This document shows positions 54,713-63,586 of a stretch of 64,000 bases of DNA, one piece after another. Position 1 is the first letter of the stretch. Each line of letters begins with the position of its first letter. The translations under genes were made by a program, and so were the position numbers. The stretch comes from Collinsella sp. zg1085 (GTDB lineage: Bacteria > Actinomycetota > Coriobacteriia > Coriobacteriales > Coriobacteriaceae). The DNA is taken from contig NZ_CP076545.1 of the NCBI RefSeq assembly GCF_018889955.1, forward strand, positions 248,001 to 312,000. The letters run 5' to 3'. Under the pieces are notes generated by a model. That model was given only the letters and a program-made list of their open reading frames with translations. It ran no database searches and had not been told where the DNA came from.

Positions 54713-55387
54713 ATGTCCATAACTCAGACCGAGCGCACTCAAGCGCTCTTTGAACAGGCGCGCGCTCAAATTAGAAGTCTGGAAGCACGCGGCGTGTGGA
54801 TTGAAGGTAATGGGTTTTCACCTTTGCTGTTGGTAAAAGGTGAGTTTACAGCCGGTAATACTTGTCATACATCGTTGCTTGAAACCAGAGAGGACGCGGC
54901 TCTAAGAGCTGCTCTCACCCGACTTGGTTGGGCACCCGAGGATTTCTGTGTTTTGGGAACGCGGACACTCTCGCGCGAAAAAACAGATGAGTGCTCAGAT
55001 TTGAATCAAGATACAACTTTAGATGCAGGAGCATATGCAAGTTCAAGTGCGCCGCATACAAGCGATACTGCTCTCAGCTATACGCATCAGTTGGGCACTA
55101 CGCTTGCGCCTGAGGTGTTTTGTGAAGCAATTGAGGCTTTGGACCCCGAAGCAATTCTTCTGCTTGATGTGCCTGCTACTGAGCTTATGCGTGAGGCATA
55201 TATGGATGTGCTGGTTGATATTGAAAACTTTGAAACGGCTATGCTTGAGCCGGGGTATGTGGCATCGGTGTTGGGTCGGCGTGTGCTTGCGCTGGGAGAC
55301 TTTGCTGCCTCGCTTGCCGACTCGGCAAAAAAGCAGCTTGTGTGGTCGTATCTCAAAAAGTTAGCACCGCTGGGCTCGCCATATTAG
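54713..55387 (+). CDS. Protein of unknown function, 224 residues
   Basis: ATG 54713 has an ideal AAAGGAGG site; upstream codons are rejected. The first half shows LFEQARAQIRSLEARGVWIE and ALTRLGWAPEDFCVLGTRTL, then a hydrophilic insert of about 40 residues (about 88-128). The second half has alternating hydrophobic strands (DPEAILLLDVPATELMREAY; LGRRVLALGDFAASL) like an alpha/beta fold. The LGRRVLALGDF region faintly recalls uracil-DNA-glycosylase-like proteins, but no catalytic motif is visible, so I give no function. No TM segment. Confidence 0.75.
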   Translation: MSITQTERTQALFEQARAQIRSLEARGVWIEGNGFSPLLLVKGEFTAGNTCHTSLLETREDAALRAALTRLGWAPEDFCVLGTRTLSREKTDECSDLNQDTTLDAGAYASSSAPHTSDTALSYTHQLGTTLAPEVFCEAIEALDPEAILLLDVPATELMREAYMDVLVDIENFETAMLEPGYVASVLGRRVLALGDFAASLADSAKKQLVWSYLKKLAPLGSPY

Positions 55388-55490
55388 GATGTCAATATGT
55401 GCATTGCATGCTATGAATTTGGTTTGATATAAGCTTCGTTTGTTTTTGCGCAATTGCACTCGTTGCGCAATAGATTATGAGAGGTACGCC

Positions 55491-56375
55491 ATGTCTTTAA
55501 CACGTATTTCATCAGGCGATATGACAGCTACGATTGATACTGCTGGAGCACAGTTATCGAGCTTGACGTGGCAAGGACGTGAGTATCTTTGGCAGAAAGA
55601 CCCAGCGTACTGGGCAAAATCGGCTCCAATACTATTTCCGGTGGTGGGTGCAGCAGGCGATATACCACAGCAGTCGCTCGCAGGTCCTTGTCAATTGGCC
55701 AAGCATGGTTTTGCGCGCGATATGACCTTTTTGGTGCACGAACAAAGCGCAAACACAGACTGTACCCGCTTTGAGCTGAGCGCTACACCTGAGACGCTTG
55801 CCGTATACCCGTATCACTTTCAACTTGAGGTGAGCTTTGCGCTCGACGGTCAAACCCTAACTCAAAGTTTTTGTATAACCAATACAGGAGAGTACACTAT
55901 GCCCTTTGCAATAGGTGGGCATCCTGCGTTTTTTGCACCTATTCCAGACACTGCCGATGCGTGTTTTGAGGACTATGACCTCATCTTTTCTCAATCGTGG
56001 ACAGCGCAAAGCCCTAAGGTTATGGCAGGCGGATTGCTTTCGTATGAAGAGGCTTATACGGTATTTGAAAACGCAGATTCACTTGCGCTTACGAGGGATT
56101 TATTTGAGTTTGATACGCTCATCTTGAGCGAGGTTCCCGATGCAACCGTAACTCTGCGCGGGCGCAGGAGCGGTCACGGGGTACGCGTTGACTTTGCTGA
56201 CTTTGACTTTTTGGGTGTGTGGTCGGCACCCGATGCGCCTTTTGTTGCGCTTGAGCCGTGGTCTATGCATGCCGCAACAGTTGGGGCCCCTGAGCGCCTA
56301 GAGGAGCGGGAACATATTATTCTGCTTGAGCCCGGCGCATGCGACACGCGAAGCTTTTCCATCACGCTGATGTAG
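55491..56375 (+). CDS. Aldose 1-epimerase family protein (LacX-like)
   Basis: 294 residues from ATG 55491 with GAGAGG upstream. The galactose-mutarotase beta-sandwich fold is shown by AGAQLSSLTWQGREYLWQKD, the PILFPVVGA stretch, KHGFARDM (catalytic His), and IGGHPAFFAP. These match the LacX/YeaD branch of aldose epimerases, which interconvert alpha and beta anomers of sugars or sugar phosphates. The beta-galactosidase 7 kb upstream would release beta-galactose, so a galactose role is possible. It is followed by a 17-18-bp tandem array. Confidence 0.88.
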   Translation: MSLTRISSGDMTATIDTAGAQLSSLTWQGREYLWQKDPAYWAKSAPILFPVVGAAGDIPQQSLAGPCQLAKHGFARDMTFLVHEQSANTDCTRFELSATPETLAVYPYHFQLEVSFALDGQTLTQSFCITNTGEYTMPFAIGGHPAFFAPIPDTADACFEDYDLIFSQSWTAQSPKVMAGGLLSYEEAYTVFENADSLALTRDLFEFDTLILSEVPDATVTLRGRRSGHGVRVDFADFDFLGVWSAPDAPFVALEPWSMHAATVGAPERLEEREHIILLEPGACDTRSFSITLM

Positions 56376-56380
56376 TCGCC

Positions 56381-56485
56381 TGAGAGCAGGTGCTAGCTGA
56401 GGGTAGGTGCTACCTGAGGGTAGGTGCCTCCTAGGAGTAGGTGGCTACCTAAGAGCAGGTAGCCACCTCAGAGCGGGTGTGCCGC
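56381..56485. repeat. Tandem array, six 17-18-bp units
   Basis: Units begin near 56381, 56398, 56415, 56432, 56450 and 56468 and follow the pattern TGAGGGTAGGTGCTACC with substitutions. Units 2 and 3 are the most alike. It starts six bases after the epimerase stop, in non-coding DNA. Some adjacent GGTGGCTACC/GGTAGCCACC words can pair, so it might also fold as an mRNA 3' structure. Confidence 0.85.
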
Positions 56486-56733
56486 ACTTTGCGCGCTTTA
56501 CTCTGGCCAAAAAACGCAGAGAACATGAAATAAGGCATGCACATTGCGCCTGCGCCTATATCTGCGTGCACATTCTTTTACGTATATCTCACAAATATAT
56601 CTTTGCTGTCCGGTGAGCGGTCGAAATGAGCCGGTGAACGGTATATAGCAGCTTTTTCTAAATTTCAAACATACTAATAGTAATAAAAATACTAAGATGT
56701 ATATAACGACCATGATGAGTAGAAGGAGTAGAA

Positions 56734-57678
56734 ATGAATCAGCTCATTCTTGCATCCCATGGAGACTTTGCGCGTGGTGCACGCGATACCATCTCTATGG
56801 TCTTGGGGGAGAGCGCAATGCCAGTTCACGTGGTGAGTCTGCTTAGAGATGACACCGAGTCGATTCGCGACAGAGTATCTGCTTTGCTGCAGAGTTTTTC
56901 TCCTGATGACACGGTGTATATCTGTACCGACATGCTGGGCAGTAGCGTCAACAATGAGATGCTTGAACTTATGCAAACAGATGGGCGCGTGAAGGTGATA
57001 AGTGGTATGAACATTCCGCTTATTCTTACGCTGGCTACGGCGCAGCAGCCGCTTTTAGATGCTGAACTCGCCCAGCTAATCACCGATGCACGTCTTGGCA
57101 TTTGTGATTGCTCGGCAACTTTATCTCAGCAAAAAGCAGCGACAACAGTCAAACTAGAGACCACTCAGAAGCAAAAGGGTGTGCAAGCTAACAAGGGTCC
57201 TGCAAACATTTCGCTGGTGCGCCTTGACTATCGCCTGCTTCACGGTCAAGTTGTGTTCTCGTGGATGAACACGGTAGGCGCTGAACGTATTATTGTGGTT
57301 GATAACGCTGCTGCTCAAGATGAGGTTCGCGTATCGGCATTAAAGCTGGCAAAGCCAGCAGGCGTGCGGCTCAATATTTTTACGGTTGAGCGTGCAATTT
57401 CTAAGATGGACAAGCTCAATACCTTAGGCGAAAACGTCATGATGATTTTTGGCAACGTGCGTGAGCTTCGTACATTCTGTGAGAGTTATCGAATTGACGT
57501 CATAAATTTTGGCGCCGCTGCCAATCACGAGGGGGCAACTCCGGTAGGCGGACGAGACACTTCAGTGTTCTTAGACGCAGCAGAAAAAGCTGATGCGCAG
57601 GCACTGCTTGACATGGGCATTTCAATTTATGAGCAGCAAACCCCCACACAAGCAAAAACAAGCATTTTGGCCTTCTAG
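56734..57678 (+). CDS. PTS mannose-class EIIAB fusion
   Basis: 314 residues, AGAAGGAGTAGAA site. The N-terminal EIIA domain (about 1-130) has the phosphorylated His in LASHGDFARGA (H9), ICTDMLGSSVNNE and VISGMNIPLILTL. A linker of about 20 residues leads to EIIB (about 152-314), with active-site His H170 in DYRLLHGQVVFSWM, followed by RIIVVDN and INFGAAANHEGATPV. Phosphate passes from HPr to EIIA, EIIB and the sugar. First gene of the PTS/SIS operon. A half-site resembling the GntR operator below (TATAACG) lies at 56702. Confidence 0.93.
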   Translation: MNQLILASHGDFARGARDTISMVLGESAMPVHVVSLLRDDTESIRDRVSALLQSFSPDDTVYICTDMLGSSVNNEMLELMQTDGRVKVISGMNIPLILTLATAQQPLLDAELAQLITDARLGICDCSATLSQQKAATTVKLETTQKQKGVQANKGPANISLVRLDYRLLHGQVVFSWMNTVGAERIIVVDNAAAQDEVRVSALKLAKPAGVRLNIFTVERAISKMDKLNTLGENVMMIFGNVRELRTFCESYRIDVINFGAAANHEGATPVGGRDTSVFLDAAEKADAQALLDMGISIYEQQTPTQAKTSILAF

Positions 57679-57712
57679 GTTTGGGTTCTTATATCTTTGA
57701 AAGGAGTTTGAT

Positions 57713-58510
57713 ATGGACCAATTGGTACACGCTCTTCTGGTTGGTTTGGTCGGCGTGTTTTGTATCCTTGATTCGCGCTTGCTTGGTCGCCTTAACTTTG
57801 AGCAGCCGCTGATAGGTGCAACACTCGTTGGCTGCGTACTCGGCGATATTCCTACTGGCCTTGCGGTAGGCGCTGCTGTTGAGCTGGTAACTATGGGGCT
57901 TGTCTCGGTAGGCGCTGCGGTTCCACCAGATATGGTGCTAGGCGGCATTGTAGCCTCAGCCTTTGCTTGCCTTACAGGTGCTTCTGCCGAAACTGCCATG
58001 ACCATTGCTATTCCCATTGCAGTGCTCGGGCAGCTCCTCGGCATTGTATTTCGCTCGGTAATTGCTGCACTTACACACGTTGCCGATGCTGCTATAGAAC
58101 AGGGCAAGTTTAAGAAAGCCTATCGCATGCATATTGTGGCGGGCACCATTTTGTACTCACTCATGTATTTCATTCCTATTTTCCTTGCGGTGTACGCCGG
58201 TGCCGATGCAGTTCAGGCAATTGTGGACCAAATTCCTGATTGGCTAAGTGCTGGTTTAGGCGTGGCAAGTAAGGTGCTTACTGCTTATGGTTTGGCGCTC
58301 CTACTTTCCATGATGCTCAACAAAGGTATGACGGCCTTTTTGTTCTTGGGCTTTATGCTGGCGTCATATCTCAAGCTTTCGGTTATTGCAGTCTCTGGAT
58401 TTGGTCTTATTTTGGCTTTCCTTATAAGCACCATGGGTTTTAACCAGAGCAATTTTGTAAGCTCAGGCGCAGTGTTAGACGACTATGACCCGCTTGAAGA
58501 TGAAGACTAG
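57713..58510 (+). CDS. PTS mannose/sorbose-class EIIC permease
   Basis: 265 residues, AAAGGAG site. Polytopic membrane component of the mannose-class PTS with signature LNFEQPLIGATLVGCVLGDI and GAAVELVTMGLVSVGAA; several further helices follow. It forms the substrate channel with EIID. It starts 34 bases after EIIAB and ends 10 bases before EIID. The sugar cannot be read from the sequence. Confidence 0.93.
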   Translation: MDQLVHALLVGLVGVFCILDSRLLGRLNFEQPLIGATLVGCVLGDIPTGLAVGAAVELVTMGLVSVGAAVPPDMVLGGIVASAFACLTGASAETAMTIAIPIAVLGQLLGIVFRSVIAALTHVADAAIEQGKFKKAYRMHIVAGTILYSLMYFIPIFLAVYAGADAVQAIVDQIPDWLSAGLGVASKVLTAYGLALLLSMMLNKGMTAFLFLGFMLASYLKLSVIAVSGFGLILAFLISTMGFNQSNFVSSGAVLDDYDPLEDED

Positions 58511-58520
58511 GAGAACAGAT

Positions 58521-59348
58521 ATGTCTACAGCATCAACGTCAAAGAATTGGAAAATCTGGCAGCTCTTTTGGCGCTCTTGGGCCATTCAAGACTCATGGAA
58601 TTACGAACGCCAGATGAATATGGGCTTCTTATACGGTCTTGTGCCTACGCTCGATCGTATGTATCCAGACGAGTCTGACCCCGTACAGCTTGAGCGCAAA
58701 AAAGAGGCATACCGCCGCCACATGGCCTTTTATAACTGTACGCCACAGACCAGCGCGTTTGTACTTGGTCTGGCGTCTTCAATGGAAGAGGAGTATGCCA
58801 AGGACCCAGAAAGCCTCGACCCTAACTCCATCAATGCCATGAAGACCTCATTGATGGGACCGCTCTCAGGTATTGGCGATTCGTTTTTCCAAGGCACTAT
58901 TCGCGTAATTGCTTTTGGCTTGGGCGTGCAGCTTGCTCAGCAGGGTCAAATTTTAGGCCCTATCTTGGCTATGGTTATCTCATTTTTCCCGTCGGCGCTG
59001 GTTACCTGGTTTGCAGCTAAGTTTGGATATGAGGGAGGACACCAATACCTGTCGCGCCTGCAAGAAGGCAAGCTCATGGACAAGGTTATGTATGCTTGTG
59101 GTGTTGTTGGTCTTATGGCAGTAGGTGCCATGATTGCAACCGTCATTGGCGCCGGAACACCAGCAAGCTTCTCTCAGGGGACGCTGGTTATCCAGGATAT
59201 TCTCGATACCATCATGCCTCAGATGATTCCTCTTCTACTAACGGGTGGTATGTATGCCCTTATTAAGAAGGGTGTTAAAAACGGGTGGCTTTTAGTCATT
59301 GCGCTTGTGGGTGGAATTTTGCTCTCGGTTGCAGGAGTTTTGTCGTAG
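58521..59348 (+). CDS. PTS mannose/sorbose-class EIID
   Basis: 275 residues from ATG 58521 (AGGAGA upstream). EIID signature: WKIWQLFWRSWAIQDSWNYE, the MNMGFLYGLVPTLDRMY stretch, TSAFVLGLASSMEE, then SLMGPLSGIGDSFFQGTIR and hydrophobic helices at the C-terminus. Works with EIIC as the transmembrane unit. Normal length. Confidence 0.94.
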   Translation: MSTASTSKNWKIWQLFWRSWAIQDSWNYERQMNMGFLYGLVPTLDRMYPDESDPVQLERKKEAYRRHMAFYNCTPQTSAFVLGLASSMEEEYAKDPESLDPNSINAMKTSLMGPLSGIGDSFFQGTIRVIAFGLGVQLAQQGQILGPILAMVISFFPSALVTWFAAKFGYEGGHQYLSRLQEGKLMDKVMYACGVVGLMAVGAMIATVIGAGTPASFSQGTLVIQDILDTIMPQMIPLLLTGGMYALIKKGVKNGWLLVIALVGGILLSVAGVLS

Positions 59349-59418
59349 TGCACTTGGGCGCGGCATACATAGTGGTGCCGTGCCGTTTTTATGCATTGCA
59401 CAGTTTGTACGTGTGTAT

Positions 59419-59434
59419 GTGGGACTTATCCCAC
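59419..59434 (+). other. Intercistronic hairpin before SIS gene
   Basis: GTGGGA-CTTA-TCCCAC, a perfect 6-bp stem 20 bases before the SIS start and just before its AAAGGA site. It may protect or process the mRNA between the transporter and enzyme parts of the operon. No T-run follows. Confidence 0.5.
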
Positions 59435-59453
59435 TTTGAAAGGAACTTATTTT

Positions 59454-60437
59454 ATGTACGAAATCGATCTTGCATGTCCCCAACAAATTGTTGCTCACTT
59501 GCTTAAGGCGCACGAAATTAAGCAAGTTGCCTTTGTGGGCTGCGGTGCGTCTATGTCTGAGCTCTATCCGGCTTTTTATTTCTTGAAAAACAATACGCAG
59601 CAGCTTAATGTCCAAATTTTTACGGCAAATGAGTTTAACTATGATAAACCTGCATGGCTGGGTACTCATACCTTGGTTGTTAGCTGCTCATTAGGTGGTG
59701 GCACACCTGAAACAGTTGAAGCTAATAAGTGTGCAAAAGCTGCCGGTGCATCGGTTATTGCAATTACACATATACCAGATTCTGCACTCACCGAAGGCGT
59801 TGACGCGGTGATTGTTCATGGCTTTGAAGCAAACTATGCGGCAAAAACAGAAAAGATGGGTTATGCCTTAGCACTTGCACTTGAGTTGTTGTACCAAATT
59901 GAGGGAACTGAGCTGTATGAGGATATGTGTGCTGGCTTAACTGGGGTTTTTGAAGTGGCTGAAAACGCAGCTTTAAGTTCTGGAAAAGATGCGGCACTTT
60001 GGGCTCATGCTCATAAAGATGACGACTGCATTCATTTTATGGCGTCGGGTGCAAGCGAGAAGGTTGCATATTCTACATCGCTCTTTTTGATGATGGAAAT
60101 GCAGTGGATTAATTCGGGCAACTTTAATTCAGGTGAGTATTTCCACGGTCCTTTTGAGCTAACCGATGACAAACATAGCTTTGTACTGTTTATGTCTGAT
60201 GGAAAAACACGTCCGATGGACGCTCGTGCACTTGCGTTCTTACAGCGCTTTGATGCACAGTACTTGCTTATTGATGCAAAAGACTTTGGTTTAACCAATG
60301 TTGTGCCTGCATCGGTTGCTACCTATATAAGCCCGCTGGTACATACGGCGGTGATGCGTGTATACGCAGAACAGCTCGCTGAGGCGCGTCAGCACCCCTT
60401 GACCAAGCGCCGGTATATGTGGAAGCTCACGTATTAG
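59454..60437 (+). CDS. SIS-domain protein, FrlB/GfrF-like fructosamine-6-phosphate deglycase candidate
   Basis: 327 residues from ATG 59454 after GAAAGGA. Two SIS (sugar isomerase) domains: about 18-150 (VAFVGCGASMSELYPAFYFL; VVSCSLGGGTPETVEA) and about 185-300 (FMASGASEKVAYSTS). The segment NSGEYFHGPFE carries the Glu-His-Gly pattern used by FrlB and AgaS, and the ending HPLTKRRYMWKLTY resembles the FrlB C-terminus. FrlB and GfrF split phosphorylated Amadori products into glucose-6-phosphate and an amino acid. The neighbouring mannose-class PTS resembles the Salmonella gfr layout. An aminosugar deaminase/isomerase is the main alternative. Confidence 0.8.
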   Translation: MYEIDLACPQQIVAHLLKAHEIKQVAFVGCGASMSELYPAFYFLKNNTQQLNVQIFTANEFNYDKPAWLGTHTLVVSCSLGGGTPETVEANKCAKAAGASVIAITHIPDSALTEGVDAVIVHGFEANYAAKTEKMGYALALALELLYQIEGTELYEDMCAGLTGVFEVAENAALSSGKDAALWAHAHKDDDCIHFMASGASEKVAYSTSLFLMMEMQWINSGNFNSGEYFHGPFELTDDKHSFVLFMSDGKTRPMDARALAFLQRFDAQYLLIDAKDFGLTNVVPASVATYISPLVHTAVMRVYAEQLAEARQHPLTKRRYMWKLTY

Positions 60438-60477
60438 GCATACGTTCTAAAACGTTTGCTGCAATATAGTATTTGTT

Positions 60478-60506
60478 GAGACAGGCTCTGGAGCCTGTCT
60501 CTTTTT
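60478..60506 (+). terminator. Terminator of the PTS/SIS operon
   Basis: GAGACAGGCTC and GAGCCTGTCTC form a perfect 11-bp stem with a two-base core, followed by TTTTT. Confidence 0.93.
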
Positions 60507-60580
60507 GGGTCTATTCCTAAAAAGGGGCGGTATTTTAGTAGCATTTTGCCGCCATACTGCGCATAAGGTACGGTAAAATT

Positions 60581-60592
60581 TATAACGTTATA
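60581..60592. promoter_or_regulatory. Palindromic operator candidate before gntR gene
   Basis: TATAACGTTATA, a perfect 12-bp palindrome, lies 28 bases before the regulator start, where GntR/HutC proteins usually bind for self-control. A half copy (TATAACG) is at 56702, before the PTS operon. Confidence 0.5.
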
Positions 60593-60620
60593 TACAAGAA
60601 TACAGAATGGAACACTCAAG

Positions 60621-61343
60621 ATGCAATCCTCGCAGCATACACCGCTTTATCAGCAAATATGTGCAGAGCTTAAAGCAGCAATTAGTTCAGGACAATATGC
60701 CCCAAAGGATAAACTGCCTTCTGAGCCTGAATTGTCAAAGCGCTACGGTGTAAGTCGTATTACGGTGCGCCGGGCGGTCGAGGAGTTGTGCGACGAAGGT
60801 TATGTGGTTAAACAGCAGGGGCGCGGAACCTTTGTGAGTTCGCCGCCAATTGATCGCTTTTTGCTGCAACATGACATGGTCAAAAGTTTTTCTCATGTTT
60901 GTGCTGATGCGGGCGCAATACCTGGTGCTCAGCTTATTAGCAGGGAGATAATTCCTGCTGGTGCAGAAGAACAAGACTTTTTGCAGCTTGATGAACAGGA
61001 TTTGGTGCTGCATATTCGTCGTCTGCGCACTGCGGATAACACCCCAATTTTTCTCGAGAATATATTTTTGCCCTATCTGTCGTTTCGAGAATTGCTCACA
61101 CGCGACCTTAATGATTGCTCAATTTTTGAAACTATTGCCGAGCTTACCGGAACACTTCCTGCGCACACGCCGTTTAGGATGGTAGAAGCAGTTAAGGCAA
61201 GTGCCGAACAAGCCGCATATCTATCAATTTCGCCCGGCGACCCGCTGCTTTATCTGCATGCACACTTTGCGTCTAAGACCGATACACCGCTGTGCATTGG
61301 TAGGCAGTATTACGTGGGAAAACGTTTCCGTATCAAGCTATAA
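60621..61343 (+). CDS. GntR-family regulator with UTRA domain (HutC type)
   Basis: 240 residues. N-terminal winged HTH (about 6-72): PLYQQICAELKAAISSGQYA, LPSEPELSKRYGVSRITVRR, then VVKQQGRGTFV, the FadR/HutC pattern. The UTRA ligand-binding domain (about 85-235) includes VLHIRRLRTADNTPIFLENIFLP-like strands (a stretch typical of sugar- or amino-sugar-phosphate sensing regulators such as FrlR and NagR). Located directly downstream of the PTS/SIS genes but in its own transcription unit after a terminator. It probably represses them until a phosphorylated substrate binds. Confidence 0.9.
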   Translation: MQSSQHTPLYQQICAELKAAISSGQYAPKDKLPSEPELSKRYGVSRITVRRAVEELCDEGYVVKQQGRGTFVSSPPIDRFLLQHDMVKSFSHVCADAGAIPGAQLISREIIPAGAEEQDFLQLDEQDLVLHIRRLRTADNTPIFLENIFLPYLSFRELLTRDLNDCSIFETIAELTGTLPAHTPFRMVEAVKASAEQAAYLSISPGDPLLYLHAHFASKTDTPLCIGRQYYVGKRFRIKL

Positions 61344-61495
61344 AAACTGTGCTTTGTTACGCACATTGTTAGCGGGACGTTTCCATTTCGTATCTATTCG
61401 GAAGCTTGTTATTTTTCGGGTCTATACTAGCCCCCAAGTTTTTCGCCCTGCTGCGTTTTGTGGTGGGGCGTTACTACAGAGAGAAAGGACAAGCG

Positions 61496-62401
61496 ATGAA
61501 ACAGTTTTCTAAGCCTATGAGCCGCCGCGTTTTTGTACGTGCAGGCCTCGCTGCCAGTGCCACCACCATTGCCGCTCTGTTGGCGGGTTGCCAGCGTCCG
61601 AGCAATGCGACATCAGGGCAAAATGGTAGCGCTGCTCAAGGTGCCGACCCTTCCGAGGCTGTCCTTGCAAAGAAGCAACTCCGTATTGGTATGGAGGCAG
61701 CTTATGCCCCCTACAACTGGCAGGTGTCTGAGGAGTCTGAGTTTACGATTCCTATTGATAATGTTCCGGGCGCTTTTGCCGATGGCTATGACGTGCAAAT
61801 TGCAAAATACCTTGGCGAGCAGATGGGCTTTGAGCCGGTAGCGGTCAAGCAGAGCTTCTCGGGTCTGATTGACTCGCTCAATAACGGTCAGATTGACCTC
61901 ATCATTGCAGGCATGTCTGCAACTGACGAGCGTCGCCAGTCTGTGGATTTCTCTGAGCCGTATTTTGTGGGCTCCTTTGGCCTGTTTGTTATGAAGGGTT
62001 CGTCTTACGAGAACGCTACCAAGCTGAGCGATTTTGCGGGCGCTACCGTTCTTGGTCAAAAAGACACCATGCTTGATGATGTTATTGACGAGATTCCCGA
62101 TGTTATTCACAAGACACCGGTTGATTCGGTGCCCACGGTATTTAGCAACCTCAAACAAGGTACCTGCGATGCGGTGACCTTCAATACCGAGAACGAGGCT
62201 GGCTATATCAAGCAAAACCCCGACTTTGTTGCCGTTAAGTTTGCACCAGGTGAGGGTTTCAAAGAAGAAGTTCCCTGCAATGTTGGTATGAAAAAGGGTT
62301 CAACGAAGCTGTTGGAAACCATTGACAAAACCTTGGCTGAACTGAAAGAGGATGAGCGTCAGAAGCTTTGGGATGCGGTTCTTGAGCGTCAGCCTGCCTA
62401 A
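61496..62401 (+). CDS. Amino-acid ABC transporter substrate-binding lipoprotein
   Basis: 301 residues from ATG 61496 after GAGAGAAAGG; earlier in-frame codons are rejected. The N-terminus has a twin-arginine pair (SRRVFVRAGLA) and a lipobox ending LLAGC, so it may be Tat-exported and lipid-anchored. The mature part (about 58-300) has the family-3 solute-binding motifs: LRIGMEAAYAPYNW, GYDVQIAKYLGEQMG, LNNGQIDLIIAGMSATDERR and VDFSEPYF, typical for polar amino acids (Gln, His, Arg, cystine). A TATACT box stands at 61423. First gene of the ABC operon. Confidence 0.93.
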   Translation: MKQFSKPMSRRVFVRAGLAASATTIAALLAGCQRPSNATSGQNGSAAQGADPSEAVLAKKQLRIGMEAAYAPYNWQVSEESEFTIPIDNVPGAFADGYDVQIAKYLGEQMGFEPVAVKQSFSGLIDSLNNGQIDLIIAGMSATDERRQSVDFSEPYFVGSFGLFVMKGSSYENATKLSDFAGATVLGQKDTMLDDVIDEIPDVIHKTPVDSVPTVFSNLKQGTCDAVTFNTENEAGYIKQNPDFVAVKFAPGEGFKEEVPCNVGMKKGSTKLLETIDKTLAELKEDERQKLWDAVLERQPA

Positions 62402-62413
62402 GGGGGCTACCCT

Positions 62414-63574
62414 ATGAGTTATTTCTCGCGCCTTGCCACCTTTGTGCGGGCGAATCATCGCTACGTCTATTTGGGCACGAGCGTTATTGCAGCTCTAGGT
62501 CTTGCGTCAGCACAAGAGTTGGCAACGTCGTCGAGTTTTTTGTATCCCACAGGCATCGTTCAAGATGTCCTGTGGGGCTTTCTTTGGGCATGGCTGGCGC
62601 TTGCGGCGGCAGCACTTGCTTCAAAGATTGTTTTGCGTGCGCGCTACGCTGAAACATCGCTGTTTTCGGGCGCAAGTAAGCGCGGCATTCCCGCTGCAGC
62701 TCTTAGGTGGGGCTCTTATCTCATTGTGCTGATTACCTGCCTTTTTATAGTTGACCGCTATGTGGTGGGAACGTATGACTTTGCTATGGCAAGTATTGCG
62801 CTCGACTCTAATCCGCCTGATTTTTTGTCCGGTCTTATTTACATGACCTATAAGAGCTGGCCACTGTTGCTGAGCGGTATTGGCACCACAATTGCCCTAG
62901 CATTTTTTGGCACCATTATTGCCTTTTTCTTGGGGCTTATCTTGGTCTTTGTATATCTACAGCAGTTTGACCGTGTCGATAACGACTTTGTCCGCTTTGT
63001 GAAAACAATTGGTCGCGGCTTTGCAAGGCTTTACAGCACTATCGTGCGCGGCACACCCATGATGGTGCAGGCACTGCTTATTTATGCGGCGGGTTTTGTG
63101 GTTGTTCGCGGCTTTGGGCTCAACACGGCAGAAGCAAATGCGGTTTGGAGCCAATTTAGCGCGGGCTTGGTTACAATTTCGCTCAACTCCACCGCCTACC
63201 TTATGGAGGTACTGCGCGGTGGTATCGAGGCGGTAGACCCAGGTCAGGCTGAGGCTGCGCGTTCGCTTGGCCTTTCTCAGTGGCAAGCTATGAGGCGCGT
63301 TGTATTTCCGCAGGGCATAAAGCACGCAATTCCCGCGCTAACAAACGAAATCATCATCAATATCAAAGACTCGTCGGTTCTCTCCGCGATTGGTGTCTTT
63401 GACCTGTACTTTGCAACAACCACTATCGCTGGTCTGTATTACCGTCAGATGGAAGTGTATGTAGTTGCCATGGCTATCTATCTGGTTCTGACACTTATTG
63501 CTGGTCGTATGCTTGAAGCCTTGGGGCGCAAGCTCGGTGCTTCCGAATCCAAGACTTTTCTCAGCTCAAATTAA
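62414..63574 (+). CDS. Amino-acid ABC transporter permease with N-terminal extension
   Basis: 386 residues. About 150 N-terminal residues contain three extra TM helices and a soluble loop before the usual HisM/GlnP-type permease core (from about 155: LLSGIGTTIALAFFGTIIAF). The ATPase-contact motif EAARSLGLSQWQAMRRVVFPQ (EAA loop) is at about 275-295. Common polar amino-acid permeases are about 220 residues, so the first part is an addition. It forms the channel with the ATPase encoded 12 bases further on. Confidence 0.92.
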   Translation: MSYFSRLATFVRANHRYVYLGTSVIAALGLASAQELATSSSFLYPTGIVQDVLWGFLWAWLALAAAALASKIVLRARYAETSLFSGASKRGIPAAALRWGSYLIVLITCLFIVDRYVVGTYDFAMASIALDSNPPDFLSGLIYMTYKSWPLLLSGIGTTIALAFFGTIIAFFLGLILVFVYLQQFDRVDNDFVRFVKTIGRGFARLYSTIVRGTPMMVQALLIYAAGFVVVRGFGLNTAEANAVWSQFSAGLVTISLNSTAYLMEVLRGGIEAVDPGQAEAARSLGLSQWQAMRRVVFPQGIKHAIPALTNEIIINIKDSSVLSAIGVFDLYFATTTIAGLYYRQMEVYVVAMAIYLVLTLIAGRMLEALGRKLGASESKTFLSSN

Positions 63575-63586
63575 GGAGGCAGGCAT

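Noticed and set aside
54713-55387. Uracil-DNA glycosylase call
   Set aside because: Only a faint likeness around the LGRRVLALGDF region; no GEAPG- or HPS-type catalytic motif is present.
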